Shown piece by piece: positions 12,997-24,300 of a stretch of DNA of 64,000 nt. Each line of letters starts with the position of its first letter. The stretch's first letter is position 1. This stretch comes from Ehretia macrophylla (lineage: Eukaryota; Streptophyta; Magnoliopsida; Boraginales; Ehretiaceae): the NCBI GenBank assembly GCA_037974665.1, contig CM075777.1, forward strand, positions 14,283,001-14,347,000, read 5' to 3'. A model generated the notes under the pieces. It saw only the letters and a program-made list of their open reading frames with translations. It had not been told where the DNA came from and searched no databases. Both the position numbers and the translations under genes were made by a program.

Positions 12997-15378
12997 ATGG
13001 ATAAATTTCTAAGAAAAAATGCAATTTGTGAGAAATAAGTTATTTCTGAATCTAATGAAGTGAGAAGTAAAGATGATGCACAACAATGTTCGAAGCAACC
13101 TCGAATTGAGATCAATTTAGAAGATTTACCTACGGATCCTGGATTACGCCCAAAAGTTACATCTTACAATACTAATGATCGAGATAAAGTACGGAGATAC
13201 TACTTGCAAAAGGGACCTTGTCAGCCCCGTCATCATGATTTTCCCAAAAGACAAGTAGGGAAAAATTTTAGAAGATTTTGTCCCACTTGGTTTAATGAAT
13301 TTGGCAGTTGGTTGGAGTATAGTATAACAAAAGATGCTGCATATTGTTTGCATTGTTATCTTTTTAAGCCTGACATGGGAAAGCAGTCAGGTGGAGACAC
13401 ATTTGTTACAGATGGGTTTACCAATTGGAGTAATAAAAGTAGACTGAACATTCATGTTGGAAGTCCAAATAGTGCGCATAACATTGCCTACAAGATGTGT
13501 CAAGACTTGATGAAGGAAAAACAACACATAGAAGCTGCTATCTTTAAGCAATCCGATCAAGTTCGTGAAATATATCGAACTCGATTAACTGCTTCAATTG
13601 ATTGCATTCGGTTTCTTTTGAAACAAGGGTTAGCTTTTCGTGGTCATGATGAATCAGAGAATTCTACTAATCAAGGTAATTTTCTTGAACTTCTCAAGTT
13701 TCTTGCTGATCATAATGAAACTGTCAAGAATTGTGTGTTGCAAAATGCTCCTTCTAACAATCGGTTAACTGCTCCGGAGATTCAAAAAGACATTGTCAAA
13801 GCTGCTGCATTTGAGACTACTAAGGCAATTATAAAAGATCTTGGAGATGAACATTTTGCTATTATGGTTGATGAGTCGCGTGATATATCAAACAAAGAAG
13901 AAATGGTTATTGCTTTGCGTTATGTGAACCACAAAGGAAGTATTGTTGAGCGTTTTCTTGGTATAATGCATGTCAGTGATACTACTACTTTATCCTTAAA
14001 AAGAGTAATCGAATTATTATTTAACAAACATGGATTAAGTGTATCAAGAATCCGTGGACAAGGCTATGATGGTGCTAGTAATATGAAAGGTGAATTTAAT
14101 GGTCTTAAAAGTTTGATTTTGAAAGAAAATTCATCTGCTTTTTATATCCATTGTTTTGCTCATCAATTGCAGCTCACACTTGTTTATGTAGCAAAAAATC
14201 ATGTTCAAGTTGCCACCTTTTTCGAATTAGTTGCTACTTTACTAAATGTCGTTGGAGGTTCATGTAAAAGACATGACATGCTTCGTGAAAATCAAGTTGC
14301 TAGAGTTAAAGAAGCTTTAGAAAAGGAAGAAATTTATAGTGGACGTGGCATGAATCAAGAAATTGGTCTCAAACGAGGTGGTGATATTCGTTGGGGTTCA
14401 CATTATCGCAGTTTAATAAGTTTGAGTCTCTTGTATTCCTCAGTGATTGATGTACTTGAGATTATCAAGGAAGATGGATTGAGCACAGAGCAAAAAGGTA
14501 AAGCTAATCTCCTCTTAGACACGTTACAAACATTTGATTTCGTGTTTATTTTGCATTTGATGAAAACTGTGCTGGGAATTAGTAATGAATTATCACAAGC
14601 ATTGCAAAAGAAAGATCAAGATATCATTAATGCCATGGGAATAGTTAATCTCACAAAACAACTTTTGCAAAATTTGAGAGATAGTGGATGGGAATCTTTG
14701 TTGAATGAAATCAATTTGTTTTGCATAACTCATGACATTGACATTTCTAATATGGAAGAGATGTTTTTGTTCAAAGGACGATCACGACGTAGAGTTTAAA
14801 AGATTATGAATTCACACTATTATCGCATTGATTTGTTCTATACTATTGTGGACATGCAACTTCAAGAACTTAATGACCGCTTCACCGAGACAAATACTAA
14901 GTTGCTTCTTTGTTTGGCATGCTTGAATCCGGACAACTCCCTTCTTGCATTTGACAAGCAAAGGTTGATTGAATTTGCTAAGTTTTACCTAAATGATTTT
15001 TTTCCCGTTGATTTGGTAGTTCTTGAAAACCAGTTGGAGATATATATTCTTGATATGAGAAGCAATAACGAATTCTCTGAGTTAAAAGGGACTGGTAACC
15101 TTGCAGAGATGCTAGTTAAGACTGGAAAGGATCGTGTTTATCAGTTGGTGTATACACTTATTAAGTTGGCATTGACTTTACCTGTTGCTACAGCCACTGT
15201 GGAAAGAGCATTTTCTGCAATGAAAATTGTAAAAAATCGGTTACGAAATTGAATGGAAGATGATTGGCTGAATGATTGTTTAGTCACTTATATAGAGAGA
15301 GATATATTTCATGACGTCGACAATGAGCTGATTATTCAACAATTTCAAACTATGTCGAGTCGCCGAGGACAATTATAA
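12997..15378 (+). pseudogene. hAT transposase (TTF-type/DUF4371/C-terminal dimerisation), inactivated by stops
   Basis: From ATG at 12997 (MDKFLRKN) to TAA at 15376 there is one continuous 793-codon frame, the usual length for plant zinc-finger MYM-type 1-like transposases. It is broken by in-frame stops at 13036-13038, 14797-14799 and 15250-15252. Visible parts: a TTF-type zinc region around residues 90-130 (CPTWFNEFGSWLEY, then CLHCYLF), the DUF4371/transposase core with IMVDESRD (about residue 290) and GYDGASNMKG, a conserved IRWGSHY segment, and the hAT dimerisation motif LPVATATVERAFSAMK near residues 727-742. No frameshift is needed. The family moves DNA by cut and paste and makes 8-bp duplications, as seen here. 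With three stops this copy cannot make full-length enzyme. Confidence 0.92.
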
Positions 15379-15649
15379 AAGTTACTTTTTGTATTACTAT
15401 AGTATTTTCTTTTTCTCTCATTAATATGTTATAGCATTATCGTATGAGGAGAGTCATGTCTTGAAGACTCTGTATATATTTTTGTGCTTACATTTTTATA
15501 TTTGTTATATTTTGTATAAGTTAAATATTATTTTATGTATAAATAAGTATATTAACATTTTATTACGGATTATATTACTGTTATAGGTGGAGCTAGACAC
15601 CGGGTGCCTACACTGACTACCGGTGCCTGGCTCCGCCACTGGTTGATGA

Positions 15650-16550
15650 TATATCTGTTGTGATATTAATTATAGTCTAGTCATATTAAATGCTTTCTAT
15701 TTAGAACTTGTCGTTCGTATCTTGTGAATTTGTAGCTATAATGATAGTACAAATAGATTACTCGGCATATTCCTGAGATTGTACATAAGAGTATTTTTGA
15801 AGGTGTTCAAGAAACTCTAGTTGCGTAGCAAATTTGTATTCAAAGTTATAGTAACTTCATATTTGTTATACTATGTACAAGACTTGATATTGCATAAACT
15901 GTAAATTGTTACGAGTAAATATCAGTCCAATCCAGGTTTCGGAATGGTTGATAGAATTGAAATATATTCTTAAGTACTTAGGAAGCACTAAAGATATATT
16001 TTAGTTTATGGAGGAGGTAAATTTCGTAGTGACAGATTTACTAGTTCAGATTCTTAATCTGAAACTTATAATAGAATGTCTATGTTAGGGTTCATGTTTA
16101 TTTGTAGTGGGAGCTCAGTAAGTTGGAAAGGTTCTGAACAAACTGTAGATTCCATTACATAACTCATGTCTTTTGTGATATGTAATATTACGAAAGAAGT
16201 TGTTTGGATCAAGGAAATCATATGAGTTGGTTATGGTTCCCACCGTTAAGTTGTGATGCTTTTGTGTTATGACTAATACGGAGCTACTGCACAAGCTTAT
16301 GGAACCCAGGTCTCACTGTATGTCCAAACATTTGGAAAAGTGTTTTCATTATCATGTGTTGTATCTGTAGCCAATAATCATATTGAGATATGTCTTTGCA
16401 GAAAACGGCCACATCTCTTGATGTAGCTGACCCACTAACTGTAGCTATGAACCTGTCACAACTAGGTCCTCGTTTTGAGAAGATGGATATGAGATACCAT
16501 TGTATGTGCTACTAATACTATATAACATAGCATTAGTGCAAGTGGGAGAT
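15650..16550 (+). other. Element B interior, right half (decayed)
   Basis: This is retrotransposon B sequence between the hAT and the 3' LTR. It contains a decayed RNase H-like stretch (about 16.2-16.5 kb) and ends in the purine-rich primer tract AGTGGGAGAT. No intact frame is present. Confidence 0.7.
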
Positions 16551-18852
16551 TGTTAGAGATATGCCCTAATGCTACATATTTGGATGACATATATTGGGGC
16601 ATTTTGACATTAACTTGTATATTATGGCATTCGTGTCTACATGTGTGTTTTCATATTGACATATTTAGGACATTCATATTCTCCTTCTTTTATGTATATG
16701 AATGAGTCCCTAGTATTTTTATTATAGAAATGTATTCTAAAAGCGTTTAGAATATGTTGACATATTTCCTTAATATGATAAATATTTAAAGTATTTATAG
16801 TCATTAGATTATTTGATCGGGACTTCAATAATCTATTACGGACTATCACATGTGTTTTTACCTTTGATTAACATATGGATGTTAATGATAAAGGATGGTG
16901 AGCCACATGCCATAACAGTATAGGGATGCGATTAACAAACATGTGGGTGATTATTAGTTGAATAGATCACTGAATGTGACGTGAATAACAAATTACATAA
17001 CTTTAGATTAATAATTTGTTATTCGTTGTGATTGTGCATGTAATCCTTAGACTTGAGAAATTACAGCTGTCATATGTATTGGGGTTTGATTCTAGTGTTT
17101 GGACAATGATTGTTTTGACAAACAAGATGAGATGCGTCCTCTCGCAGTTTCATTCATTCAGTATAGTGATTGATAAGTAGTGGTTAAGATAGGATCCATT
17201 AACCTCCGGTATGAGGCGATGTGCTATGCGATCTAAGTTTGGTTTGTTAATGAGGGAATCCTTGGCCGAGGTGTGAATGATGGAGAAAGAGTTTTCCATG
17301 TGTCATCTCTCATTACACCAATTAGATATATGCATAGTATCGAGTTTATGAACTTCATCGAATCATGGTTCTTGCTCGACGGGATAATTAATGGAAGGAT
17401 TGGATTGTACGATAATCGGCGACCATAAATAGATTCACTTGAATAAGAATTCATTGCTTTATAAACTGTCTTGATACGTTAGTAGCTAGAACGTCACTCA
17501 AGAACTCTAAGGGTATTTTGAGAATGACGGGAGACATTCTCTAAACAAATCGAATAGTTTGATTAATCTTGAAAGTGTTCAATGTTTCTTCAGTGCTATA
17601 TAGTGGTGAATCTAGAAAGTCACACACAATAGAGCACGGTGAATGGTGTTTCTATTGAGCTTGATTTAGTTTCTCTTGAGTTGTTAAAGTATTAACAATT
17701 GTATTTAGTTTTCTTTTGAATTGTTAAAGTGTTAACAATAATATTTTGTTTCTCTTGAATTGTTAAGGAGTTAACAATGGTGTAATTGGCCTTTAAAAGT
17801 TATTAGGGCCAATATGCAATTATTATTAAGTGTTGGGGCTAATGTAGAAATATGAAAAAGTTGTTTTCATAATTTCAACTAATGGTGATTAGGTTGAATA
17901 TTTAAATGTCTTAGTAGAAGAATACTACACAATATACATATGATGTATATATGTATATTATTACATTAGTGAAATAATACTACACAATATACATATTATG
18001 TATATATGTATATTATTACATTAGTGGAAAAATACTATACAATATACATATGATGTATATTTTATATTTAAACAAAAGCTAGACAATACAAACATAATTT
18101 GAGAAAGCTTGTCTTCTCTTTTCTTTCAAAGGGGAGACAAGACATCCTAGAAACATGGCTTGTCTTCTTTTCATGAGAAAAGGTTTGAGAAAGCTTGCCT
18201 TCTCTTTTCTTTCAAAGGGGAGACAAGACATCCTAGAAACATGACTTGTCTTCTTTTCATGAGAAAAGGTTTGTCAACCTTTTCTCTCTCCAAGCTCCTA
18301 CACGGATGAAACACAAAGAGAGAGAAGATGAGTAGTCTTCTTCTTCAACTCTTCAAAGAGAAAAACACCATGGCTGAAAAATGAAGGTGAACTAGATGAA
18401 CTTGTCTTCTCTTTTTCTTCATGAAAACGCAGCCAAGAACAAGGAAGAAGAAGGAAATGGTTTTGCTATCTTCTTCACAATCAAGCTCATAAATCTTCCA
18501 TGGTAGATCTAACACAAAATAGCCATGAAGATGGAGAAGCCATTCTTTGCTCGTGTGGACTGACTAGAGCTCTTGTGCTTTCAAGGGATGATGTCTTCCA
18601 TCAAGTGATATAAAATTTCAGATTCATGCCTCCTATGAGTTGTCTACAAGAGGTATCTCCTACTTTTATCACTTGTCAATATATATATTTGCTATATATA
18701 TATTTTTGCATATGTTAATCACATGATATCAAGATTAGAGTTTCATATGAACATTTGCTTTGAATTCCTGAAAAATTTGAATGTCATGTTTTCGCTTCCG
18801 CTCGATTCTTAGCAAGATGATGTTCATAGCTCTAAATATACAAGATCTTTCA
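16551..18852 (+). repeat. 3' LTR of element B
   Basis: It pairs with 5387-7603 and is 85 bp longer. The excess is explained by a tandem duplication of an 86-bp segment (18101-18186 and 18187-18272, starting GAGAAAGCTTG) that occurs once in the 5' LTR (near 6937). Confidence 0.93.
18101..18272 (+). repeat. 86-bp tandem duplication private to the 3' LTR of B
   Basis: Two head-to-tail copies of a segment starting GAGAAAGCTTGTCTTCTC (second copy GAGAAAGCTTGCCTTC) follow each other with period 86. The 5' LTR has one copy, so the duplication arose after insertion. Confidence 0.9.
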
Positions 18853-18857
18853 GATAT

Positions 18858-19554
18858 CACCCACATACACAAGAACCACTGTCATGGAAGAGCCATGGCT
18901 ATGAGTGAATAAGGAGTAATCTGCTAGGGAAGGCTTGTACCCAGCTTTTTGTAGTGCACAGGAGAGCTTGGCAAACCAATTTCTAGAGGCTTGCTTAAGA
19001 CCGTAGAGAGATTTATGCAAGCGACAGACCCTCGTCTCCCCTTGTTTGCCAAGGCCAGGAGGTAGATGCATGTAAACTTCTTCATTCAAGTCACCATGAA
19101 GGAAAGCATTGTGAACATCTATTTGGTAGAGATGCCAATTTTTAGCTGCAGCAATGGCAAGAAAGCATCTGACTGAGGTTAATTTGGCAACTGGGGAAAA
19201 AGTTTCATGATAATCTAACCCTTATTGCTGAGTATAGCCTTTGGCCACGAGTTGCTCTTTGTAGCGCTCAATGGAACCATCAGCCTTGTATTTGATGCGA
19301 TACACCCATTTGCATCCAATCGGTCATTTACCTGGGGGCAACGGAACAAGGGTCCATGTACCATTGTGTGCGATAGCGGATAGTTCTTCTTGCATGGCTT
19401 GTTGCCAGTTAGGGTATTTGGTGGCCTCATCAAAAGTGTCTGACTCCTTATGCCCCAAAATAGTGGAAAGAAAACAACGGTGTGCAGAAGAAAATTTATG
19501 ATAGGAAATAAAGTTTGAAAGAGGATACCGAGTACCTGATTTAGAAACCTGCAT
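18858..19554 (-). pseudogene. Copia A: proximal reverse transcriptase region (fossil)
   Basis: The minus strand shows Copia reverse transcriptase features ([13 protein letters not shown]-like context, [28 protein letters not shown]) next to the junction with element B, preceded by a DEATKYPNWQQAMQEE segment. It is the upstream half of the gene whose remainder is at 4428-5381. It is a dead copy with several breaks. Confidence 0.88.
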
Positions 19555-19692
19555 TGAAGAAGGCGATGGTGTGGGCTCGGCAGTCGGTAATGTGGGACAA
19601 TAATATTCTTACAAGTGAGTAGGTGGATTGCGAGTGCGAGAAGATTTCCGTGGGAGAGGAGGCTGAATCAGGGAAGGAGAATTGGGGTTTGG

Positions 19693-20787
19693 CTAAGTAG
19701 AGGTAGGTGAAGAAGAGCAAGTTGGTTCGTGACAAGGGTTGTCGGGTGGGAAGGTTGTGTCGTCGGGAACAAGGAGTGGGACGACAGTAGGATTGATAAG
19801 TGTGGGAGGAGAGGAAAGCGTAAAAGGAAATATATGCTCGTAGAACTCAACATCACGACTGGAAAAAGTTTGGTGTGTAGTTAAGTCATAGAGTTTGTAT
19901 GCCTTTTGTCCAAATAGGTAACCAATGAAAATGCAACGACAAGCTCGAGTATCAAATTTGTGTTGGGGAGTTAAATTTTTTGCAAAGCATAAACTACCAA
20001 AAACACGGAGATGTGAGTGTGAGGGTGGTTTAGACATGAGTACCTTATATGGAGTTTTGCCTGAAAGTGTCGGTGTAGGCATTCGATTGATGAGATATGC
20101 GGCAGTAAGAATGCAATCACCCCAAAACTTTATCGGAAGGGAAGCGTGAAAACGAAGTGCGCTAGCGACATCAAGAAGATGCCTATGCTTGCGTTCGGCA
20201 ACCCCATTTTGTTGAGGGGTAGCGACGCAACTGTGTTGATGGATGACACCCCGTCGATTAAGAACTGTGGTGAATGCTTGTGAGAAAAACTCAGGCCCAT
20301 TGTCGCTGCGAAAGTGTTTGATAGAGCAATTGAATTGAGTTTGAACCATATTAAAAATTGAGATTAATAAGTTGCAAGATTCAGATTTATGACGCATTAA
20401 ATACAACCAAGTGCAGCGAGAGTAGTCATCAACAATAGTTAAAAAATAAAGAGCACCGGTAAGGGAAGGTATAGGATGAGGTCCCCATATATCACAGTGT
20501 ATTAAGTCAAAAATATGTGTAGATGTAACAGAACTAACAGGAAAAGAATTTCGAGTTTGTTTGGAAAAATGACAATGTTCATAAACAAAATTGGAATCAA
20601 AAGAAATAGAAGGTTCTAAAAAGGACAAATGGCGAATGCGATGAAGGGAAAGATGACCGAGTCTTTGATGCCAAATAGATAGTGAGAGACATGCGAATGT
20701 GGCTTGCGGCTTGGCTAATGGAACAGATGGATAATAAAAAAGATAGAGCCCACCGACTTCCTTACCCAAACCAATCGTCCTCTTCAC
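19693..20787 (-). pseudogene. Copia A: integrase region (fossil)
   Basis: The region begins in the GAG-pre-integrase domain (WHQRLGHLSLHRIRHL) and continues into the integrase core (LIHCDIWGPHP, FLTIVDDYSRCTWLY, HFRSDNGPEF, QQNGVAERKHRHLL), ending with the Copia integrase C-terminal part (RVFGSLCF, CIFIGY, SRDVEFYE). These are standard domains of a Copia pol polyprotein. It lies between the protease and reverse transcriptase regions in the expected order. Confidence 0.92.
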
Positions 20788-20884
20788 TGCAAGGTCCTGA
20801 AAAAGACAAAAATCCGAAAAAAAAGTTACAGAACACTACAGTGATTTAATAAGTTTGCTCACAGATAAAAGATTGACGTGAAAA

Positions 20885-21420
20885 TTAGGAACATGAAAGA
20901 CATTGTGTAAAGTAATATATGGGGTGACAGAGATAGAACCAGAAACCAGAAGAAGATACTAGAACGGAGTCACCGTTAGGTAATTTGATTGGTGGATGAT
21001 TACTATTATGGGATCGTATGAAAGAATCATTGTGAGAGACCATGTGATCCGTGGCACCAGTATCAACGATCCAAGAAGATTGGGATCGTGAGAAGGACGC
21101 CGCGGAAATAGGAAAAGAATAAGCAATACATGCGGCATGTGCCATGGCACCCGAGGTACCGTCATTAAGAAGATTGAGGAGTTGTTGATATTGAGCCTGG
21201 GTGAATGAAAGAACTGAGGAAGAGGTAGCGAGCAGCTGGCCAGATTTTGGAGCACTAGAGGTAGCGTGAGAGGCATAGTCATTTACTGGCTTGTAGTTTT
21301 TATGGCCAGGGGGATATCCATGCAATTTTCAACATTTAGCAGTAGAGTGTCCTGTGCCAGATAAACCAAGACTCTTGCAATGATCACATGAGGGCCGAGT
21401 TTTGCTAGAGCCACGACTAT
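20885..21420 (-). pseudogene. Copia A: zinc knuckle and protease region (fossil)
   Basis: A cysteine-rich stretch of zinc-knuckle type (CDHCKSLG...GHSTAKC) is followed by the retroviral-type aspartic protease motif WIVDTGATDHMVSH. Position and order (after gag, before integrase) fit Copia. It is a decayed fragment. Confidence 0.85.
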
Positions 21421-21438
21421 TATTAGACCCATAATTTT

Positions 21439-22119
21439 TCATGGAAGGTTGAGAGTTATGTGACAGTGAGGCATATTCGCGAGAGGTGCGGAAGCAGAGG
21501 TTGCAAGTGCGGCAGCATCGATGGTGTGAGAAGAATTGAAAAGCTCTCGTTGTTTCTCTTCCTGAAGAATGAGGGCATAAGCTTTGTTGATGTTGGGTAA
21601 AGGATTCATCAATAGTATTTGGCCACGAACAACAGAGAAATAATTGTGAAAGCCCATAAGAAATTGGAACACACGTTCCTCTTGGATGCGATCCGTGAGT
21701 GTTTGCATAGCGCCACAAGAATAGGAGGGAACAGAGTGATAAGATGCTAATTCGTCCCACAAAGCCTTGAGTTTATTGAAGTAGGCGGCAACAGATAATT
21801 GTTGTTGTTGAAGGGAACAAATATCTCGACGAATCTGGAATATTTGAGGTGAATTACTTTGAGAAAACCGCTCTTGAAGGTCAAGCCAAACATCGGAGGC
21901 ATTATCCATGTAGATAATATTGTTAGCGATGTCAGGATCAATAGAGTTCAAGAGCCAAGATAACACCATATCGTTGCAACGAAGCCATAAGGCATAATCA
22001 GTCGGACCTTTCTTAGCATCTAGGCACTTAAGCGTGCCATTGATGAAGCCGAGCTTGTTCTTGGCACTAAGGGCCATGCGCATGGCACGACTCCAAGTTG
22101 GGTAATTGTCTCCCGTCAA
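21439..22119 (-). pseudogene. Copia A: gag region (fossil)
   Basis: The frame opens with GDNYPTWSRAMRMAL and includes KLGFINGTL, CNDMVLSWLLNSI and the QLFQIR-like FQIRRDICSL segment, typical of the UBN2/Retrotran_gag family of Copia capsids. It lies just inside the primer-binding site and right LTR, as expected for the first gene of the element. Confidence 0.88.
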
Positions 22120-22501
22120 GGCACGAGAGACTAATGTAGCGCCAGGATTGTCAGAATTATTGAGGTAGTATGGATTGGAAGAATCCAGTGTTGTGGGTGT
22201 AGTTTGAGAATAATTGTCGGCGGTAGATGAATAGTTAATTTAAGCCATGACACGTTGAAAGCTTGCAGGTCGTGACTGGATTGGTTGGTAATGTATTCTT
22301 GGAGTAACAACTAAGCAAGAAGGTTATTGAATATTTTATTGCTTTGGTTGTACAAGACCAAGAAAGATATATGGATGACCAAGAAGGGTCTCTGTGATGG
22401 CTGGAAAAAAAAATGTTGCCGTGCAAGAACGGCGAGAAAATAGTGCACTCAAAATAATGAGTGGAGAAGGACGTGATGTGAAGAAAACCTGTCTGATACC
22501 A

Positions 22502-22688
22502 TGTAAAGAATATCCGAGGAAAACTTATTTATTACTGATTGTATATTACAATATATAAAGAAATTTACAACAAGAAATCCGACACCTACAAGGGAAAGAA
22601 TATTACAATTATGGTAAATTGAATTCCTTGGGGCTAAAGAATAACTTGACTAAACTATTTCATTTTCTTTCTTTAAGAGTCATTGACA
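22502..22688 (-). repeat. 5' LTR of Copia fossil A
   Basis: It pairs with 4235-4421, with TG...CA ends. It is flanked outside by the AAAAT duplication and inside by the tRNA-Met primer-binding site at 22488-22501. Confidence 0.93.
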
Positions 22689-22835
22689 AAAATAACAAGT
22701 AGTCCATAACCGTTCATTTAGTATGGTTACTTTGCAAATCGGAAGTGACACTATAAGAAGCTTATGTAGTGTGTTGGAATGTGCATGCTTGTGCAGTGGA
22801 GATACTAGAAAAGTTTCTGTTTTAGTATATTGGAG

Positions 22836-22951
22836 ATTTTTTTTTTTTATTCAAGAGAAATCGAAAGTTGTATAACGTAACGAGTGACTCGAGTTCATAA
22901 CCTCTCATATATATAATGAGTTACATACTATTGGACCAAAGTCCCAGTAGC
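22836..22951 (-). mobile_element. tRNA-derived SINE
   Basis: On the minus strand it reads from a head ending near 22951 (GCTACTGGGACTTTGGTCC, an A-box-like start) through a B-box-like GAACTCGAGTCACTC to a T/A-rich tail near 22840. A 14-bp direct repeat with one mismatch (TTAGTATATTGGAG at 22822-22835, TTAGTATATAGGAG at 22952-22965) flanks it. A related copy lies at 60013-60127. Confidence 0.75.
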
Positions 22952-22965
22952 TTAGTATATAGGAG

Positions 22966-23526
22966 TTGATTGCACTCTCTTCATTCATTTATGCATATAT
23001 ACATGCAAATCATGATTGGACTAGGAAGCTATTTGACCATTATTATTGGAAATCTTATTCTCAATGTCTTTCTAATGGTTTTCAATTTTTATTCTTCTCA
23101 TTGAAAAATTTCACCCAAGTGAGCACGTCTAGCATATAAAAGTTTTATGCACAATTTTGAATAAGAAAATGAAGTGATTGTTTACAGATTTTTTATACAA
23201 TATATCGAGATTATTAGGTCAAGCAAAATATAAATTTATTGTATAATGTGTAATTAAATTTTCAGATCACTTCCGAACCTAAAATTAATTGAGAAAATTA
23301 AAATAAAAAACTTTACCTTTTCAACTGTGGTCGTATTCCCAGTTATGTAATAGAAACCTCCAGCGGGTTGTGGACCGGGAAAAGCATGATTTTTTGCTTT
23401 AGGAGAGTGTAAGGGAAAATAGAATAAGAAACTTTACCTTTTATTAACTTTAGATTGGACTAAAATATTTTAAAGAGGTTTTTGGATTAGCTTATAAGTT
23501 GGTCAAGTATGTTTATCAACAACTAA
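22966..23526. other. Intergenic, no feature recognised
   Basis: AT-rich sequence between the SINE and a possible MITE. No supported gene or repeat is seen. Confidence 0.5.
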
Positions 23527-23862
23527 GGCTCCGTTTGTTTGCCGTAAAATAACTTATTAGGAAAAAATATTTTTAGGGAAAAATATTTTTTTGAAAAATA
23601 GAATACTGAAAAATATTTTTTTGTATTTGGATGTACAGTGAAAAATATTTTCCGACATGAGATTTAAAAAAAACAAAAACCATACACATATAATATATAT
23701 GTTAACCGTAAGGGTATAGGGAGGGTGGGTGGGTGGGTGGGGTAGGGTAAGGGGTGGGGGTGGGGGTAGGGGTAGGGTAAAAGTGTTTTTAACTTATAAG
23801 CATTAAAATGGGCTTACAAGCAATAGGTGCTTAATCATTTAAGTTAAACCAAACATCCTCTG
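23527..23862. mobile_element. Possible MITE carrying a G-rich tract
   Basis: The left end GGCTCCGTTTGTTTG and the right end CCAAACATCCTCTGAG are roughly inverted copies of each other, a pattern common in plant MITEs that insert near genes. No convincing target duplication is visible. The central part holds the G-rich tract at 23709-23779. Confidence 0.35.
23709..23779 (+). repeat. G-rich tract with G-quadruplex potential
   Basis: Repeated runs of three to five G separated by one or two bases (GGGAGGGTGGGTGGGTGGG, then GGGGTGGGGGTGGGGG) meet the usual pattern for an intramolecular G-quadruplex on the plus strand. It lies about 2.6 kb upstream of the first P4H start. Confidence 0.8.
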
Positions 23863-24040
23863 AGTTCTTCTTTTAACCATTGTTTGGCTATTAATAATTG
23901 GGAGGGAAAAGAAAAAAAATAATAGATCTAAATAATGATGAAAATAAATTTTCATCTTAGGTTTCGTGTTAAAAATTGTATGCTATAAATTATATATTAC
24001 AGTAGAATTTGTCAAAAACTATCATCAATTATATTTATAT

Positions 24041-24300
24041 AGAGGGAGGCGCGGCGGGGGGGGGGGGGGAGGGGTTTTGTACAGAAATTTGCACATTAAA
24101 ATACTATATGACAAACAAATTCATACTAAAAATAACTACGAGAAGTCGTATGGACAAATTGTTTGTCTTGGCCACTTTATTTGTGACTGATATAGCTTAA
24201 GATATTCACAAACTAGCAAAAAAAAAAAAAAACCAACATTAAGAAAAAAAATTATGCATAAAATTATTATACCCCTCCCCCCTCCCCCCAAAAAAAAAAA
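24041..24300. repeat. Homopolymer-rich stretch (poly-G, poly-A, poly-C runs)
   Basis: It contains a run of 13 G near 24057-24069, an A run near 24219-24232, and a C-rich block (CCCCTCCCCCCTCCCCCC) near 24272-24290 followed by a long A run. It is low-complexity DNA, and the exact run lengths are prone to sequencing error. Open frames crossing the poly-G are not credible genes. Confidence 0.7.

Larger units (their letters stand above)
11875..15641 (+). mobile_element. hAT DNA transposon (ZMYM1-like/DUF4371 type) inside element B
   Basis: It is 3767 bp with terminal inverted repeats: the left end starts CAGTGGCGGGGGGAGG and the right end is CCTGGCTCCGCCACTG. A perfect 8-bp target duplication GTTGATGA lies at 11867-11874 and 15642-15649, the hAT hallmark. 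The motif TGCCTACACTG occurs near both ends as a subterminal repeat. It carries one transposase gene (12997-15378) with three in-frame stops. The flanking duplication is still perfect, so insertion was fairly recent, after element B had landed. The terminal sequence is shared with several MITEs in this window. Confidence 0.95.
5387..18852 (+). mobile_element. Long-LTR retrotransposon fossil B, probably Copia, nested in A
   Basis: Two LTRs, 5387-7603 (2217 bp) and 16551-18852 (2302 bp), begin TGTTAGAGATATG and end in TTCA. They are flanked by a 5-bp duplication GATAT (5382-5386, 18853-18857). A primer-binding site TGGTATCAGAGCAAGG begins at 7606 and a purine-rich tract AGTGGGAGAT lies directly before the 3' LTR. 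The interior (7604-16550) is AT-rich and heavily decayed, with many breaks. Faint Copia integrase-like (around 10.5-10.8 kb) and RNase H-like (around 16.2-16.5 kb) stretches suggest Copia. Over the first 310 bp the LTRs differ by about 3-4% by eye, less than the LTRs of A, which fits later insertion. A hAT transposon sits inside it. Confidence 0.92.
4235..22688 (-). mobile_element. Copia (Ty1) LTR retrotransposon fossil A, split by element B
   Basis: It is bounded by two 187-bp LTRs (4235-4421 and 22502-22688) inside a 5-bp target duplication AAAAT (4230-4234, 22689-22693). The minus-strand primer-binding site next to the right LTR (22488-22501) reads TGGTATCAGACAGG, matching initiator tRNA-Met. 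Parts from right to left are gag, zinc knuckle/protease, integrase, reverse transcriptase and RNase H, the Copia order. The reverse transcriptase region is split by element B (5387-18852). Without that insertion A is about 5.0 kb, normal for Copia. Its reading frames carry multiple breaks, so it is a dead copy. The LTRs differ at about 15 of 187 positions by eye (about 8%), which suggests a few million years if usual plant LTR rates apply. Confidence 0.95.

Noticed and set aside
24009-24200. Open frames across the poly-G run
   Set aside because: They depend on the exact length of a homopolymer and have no motif; low-complexity artefact.
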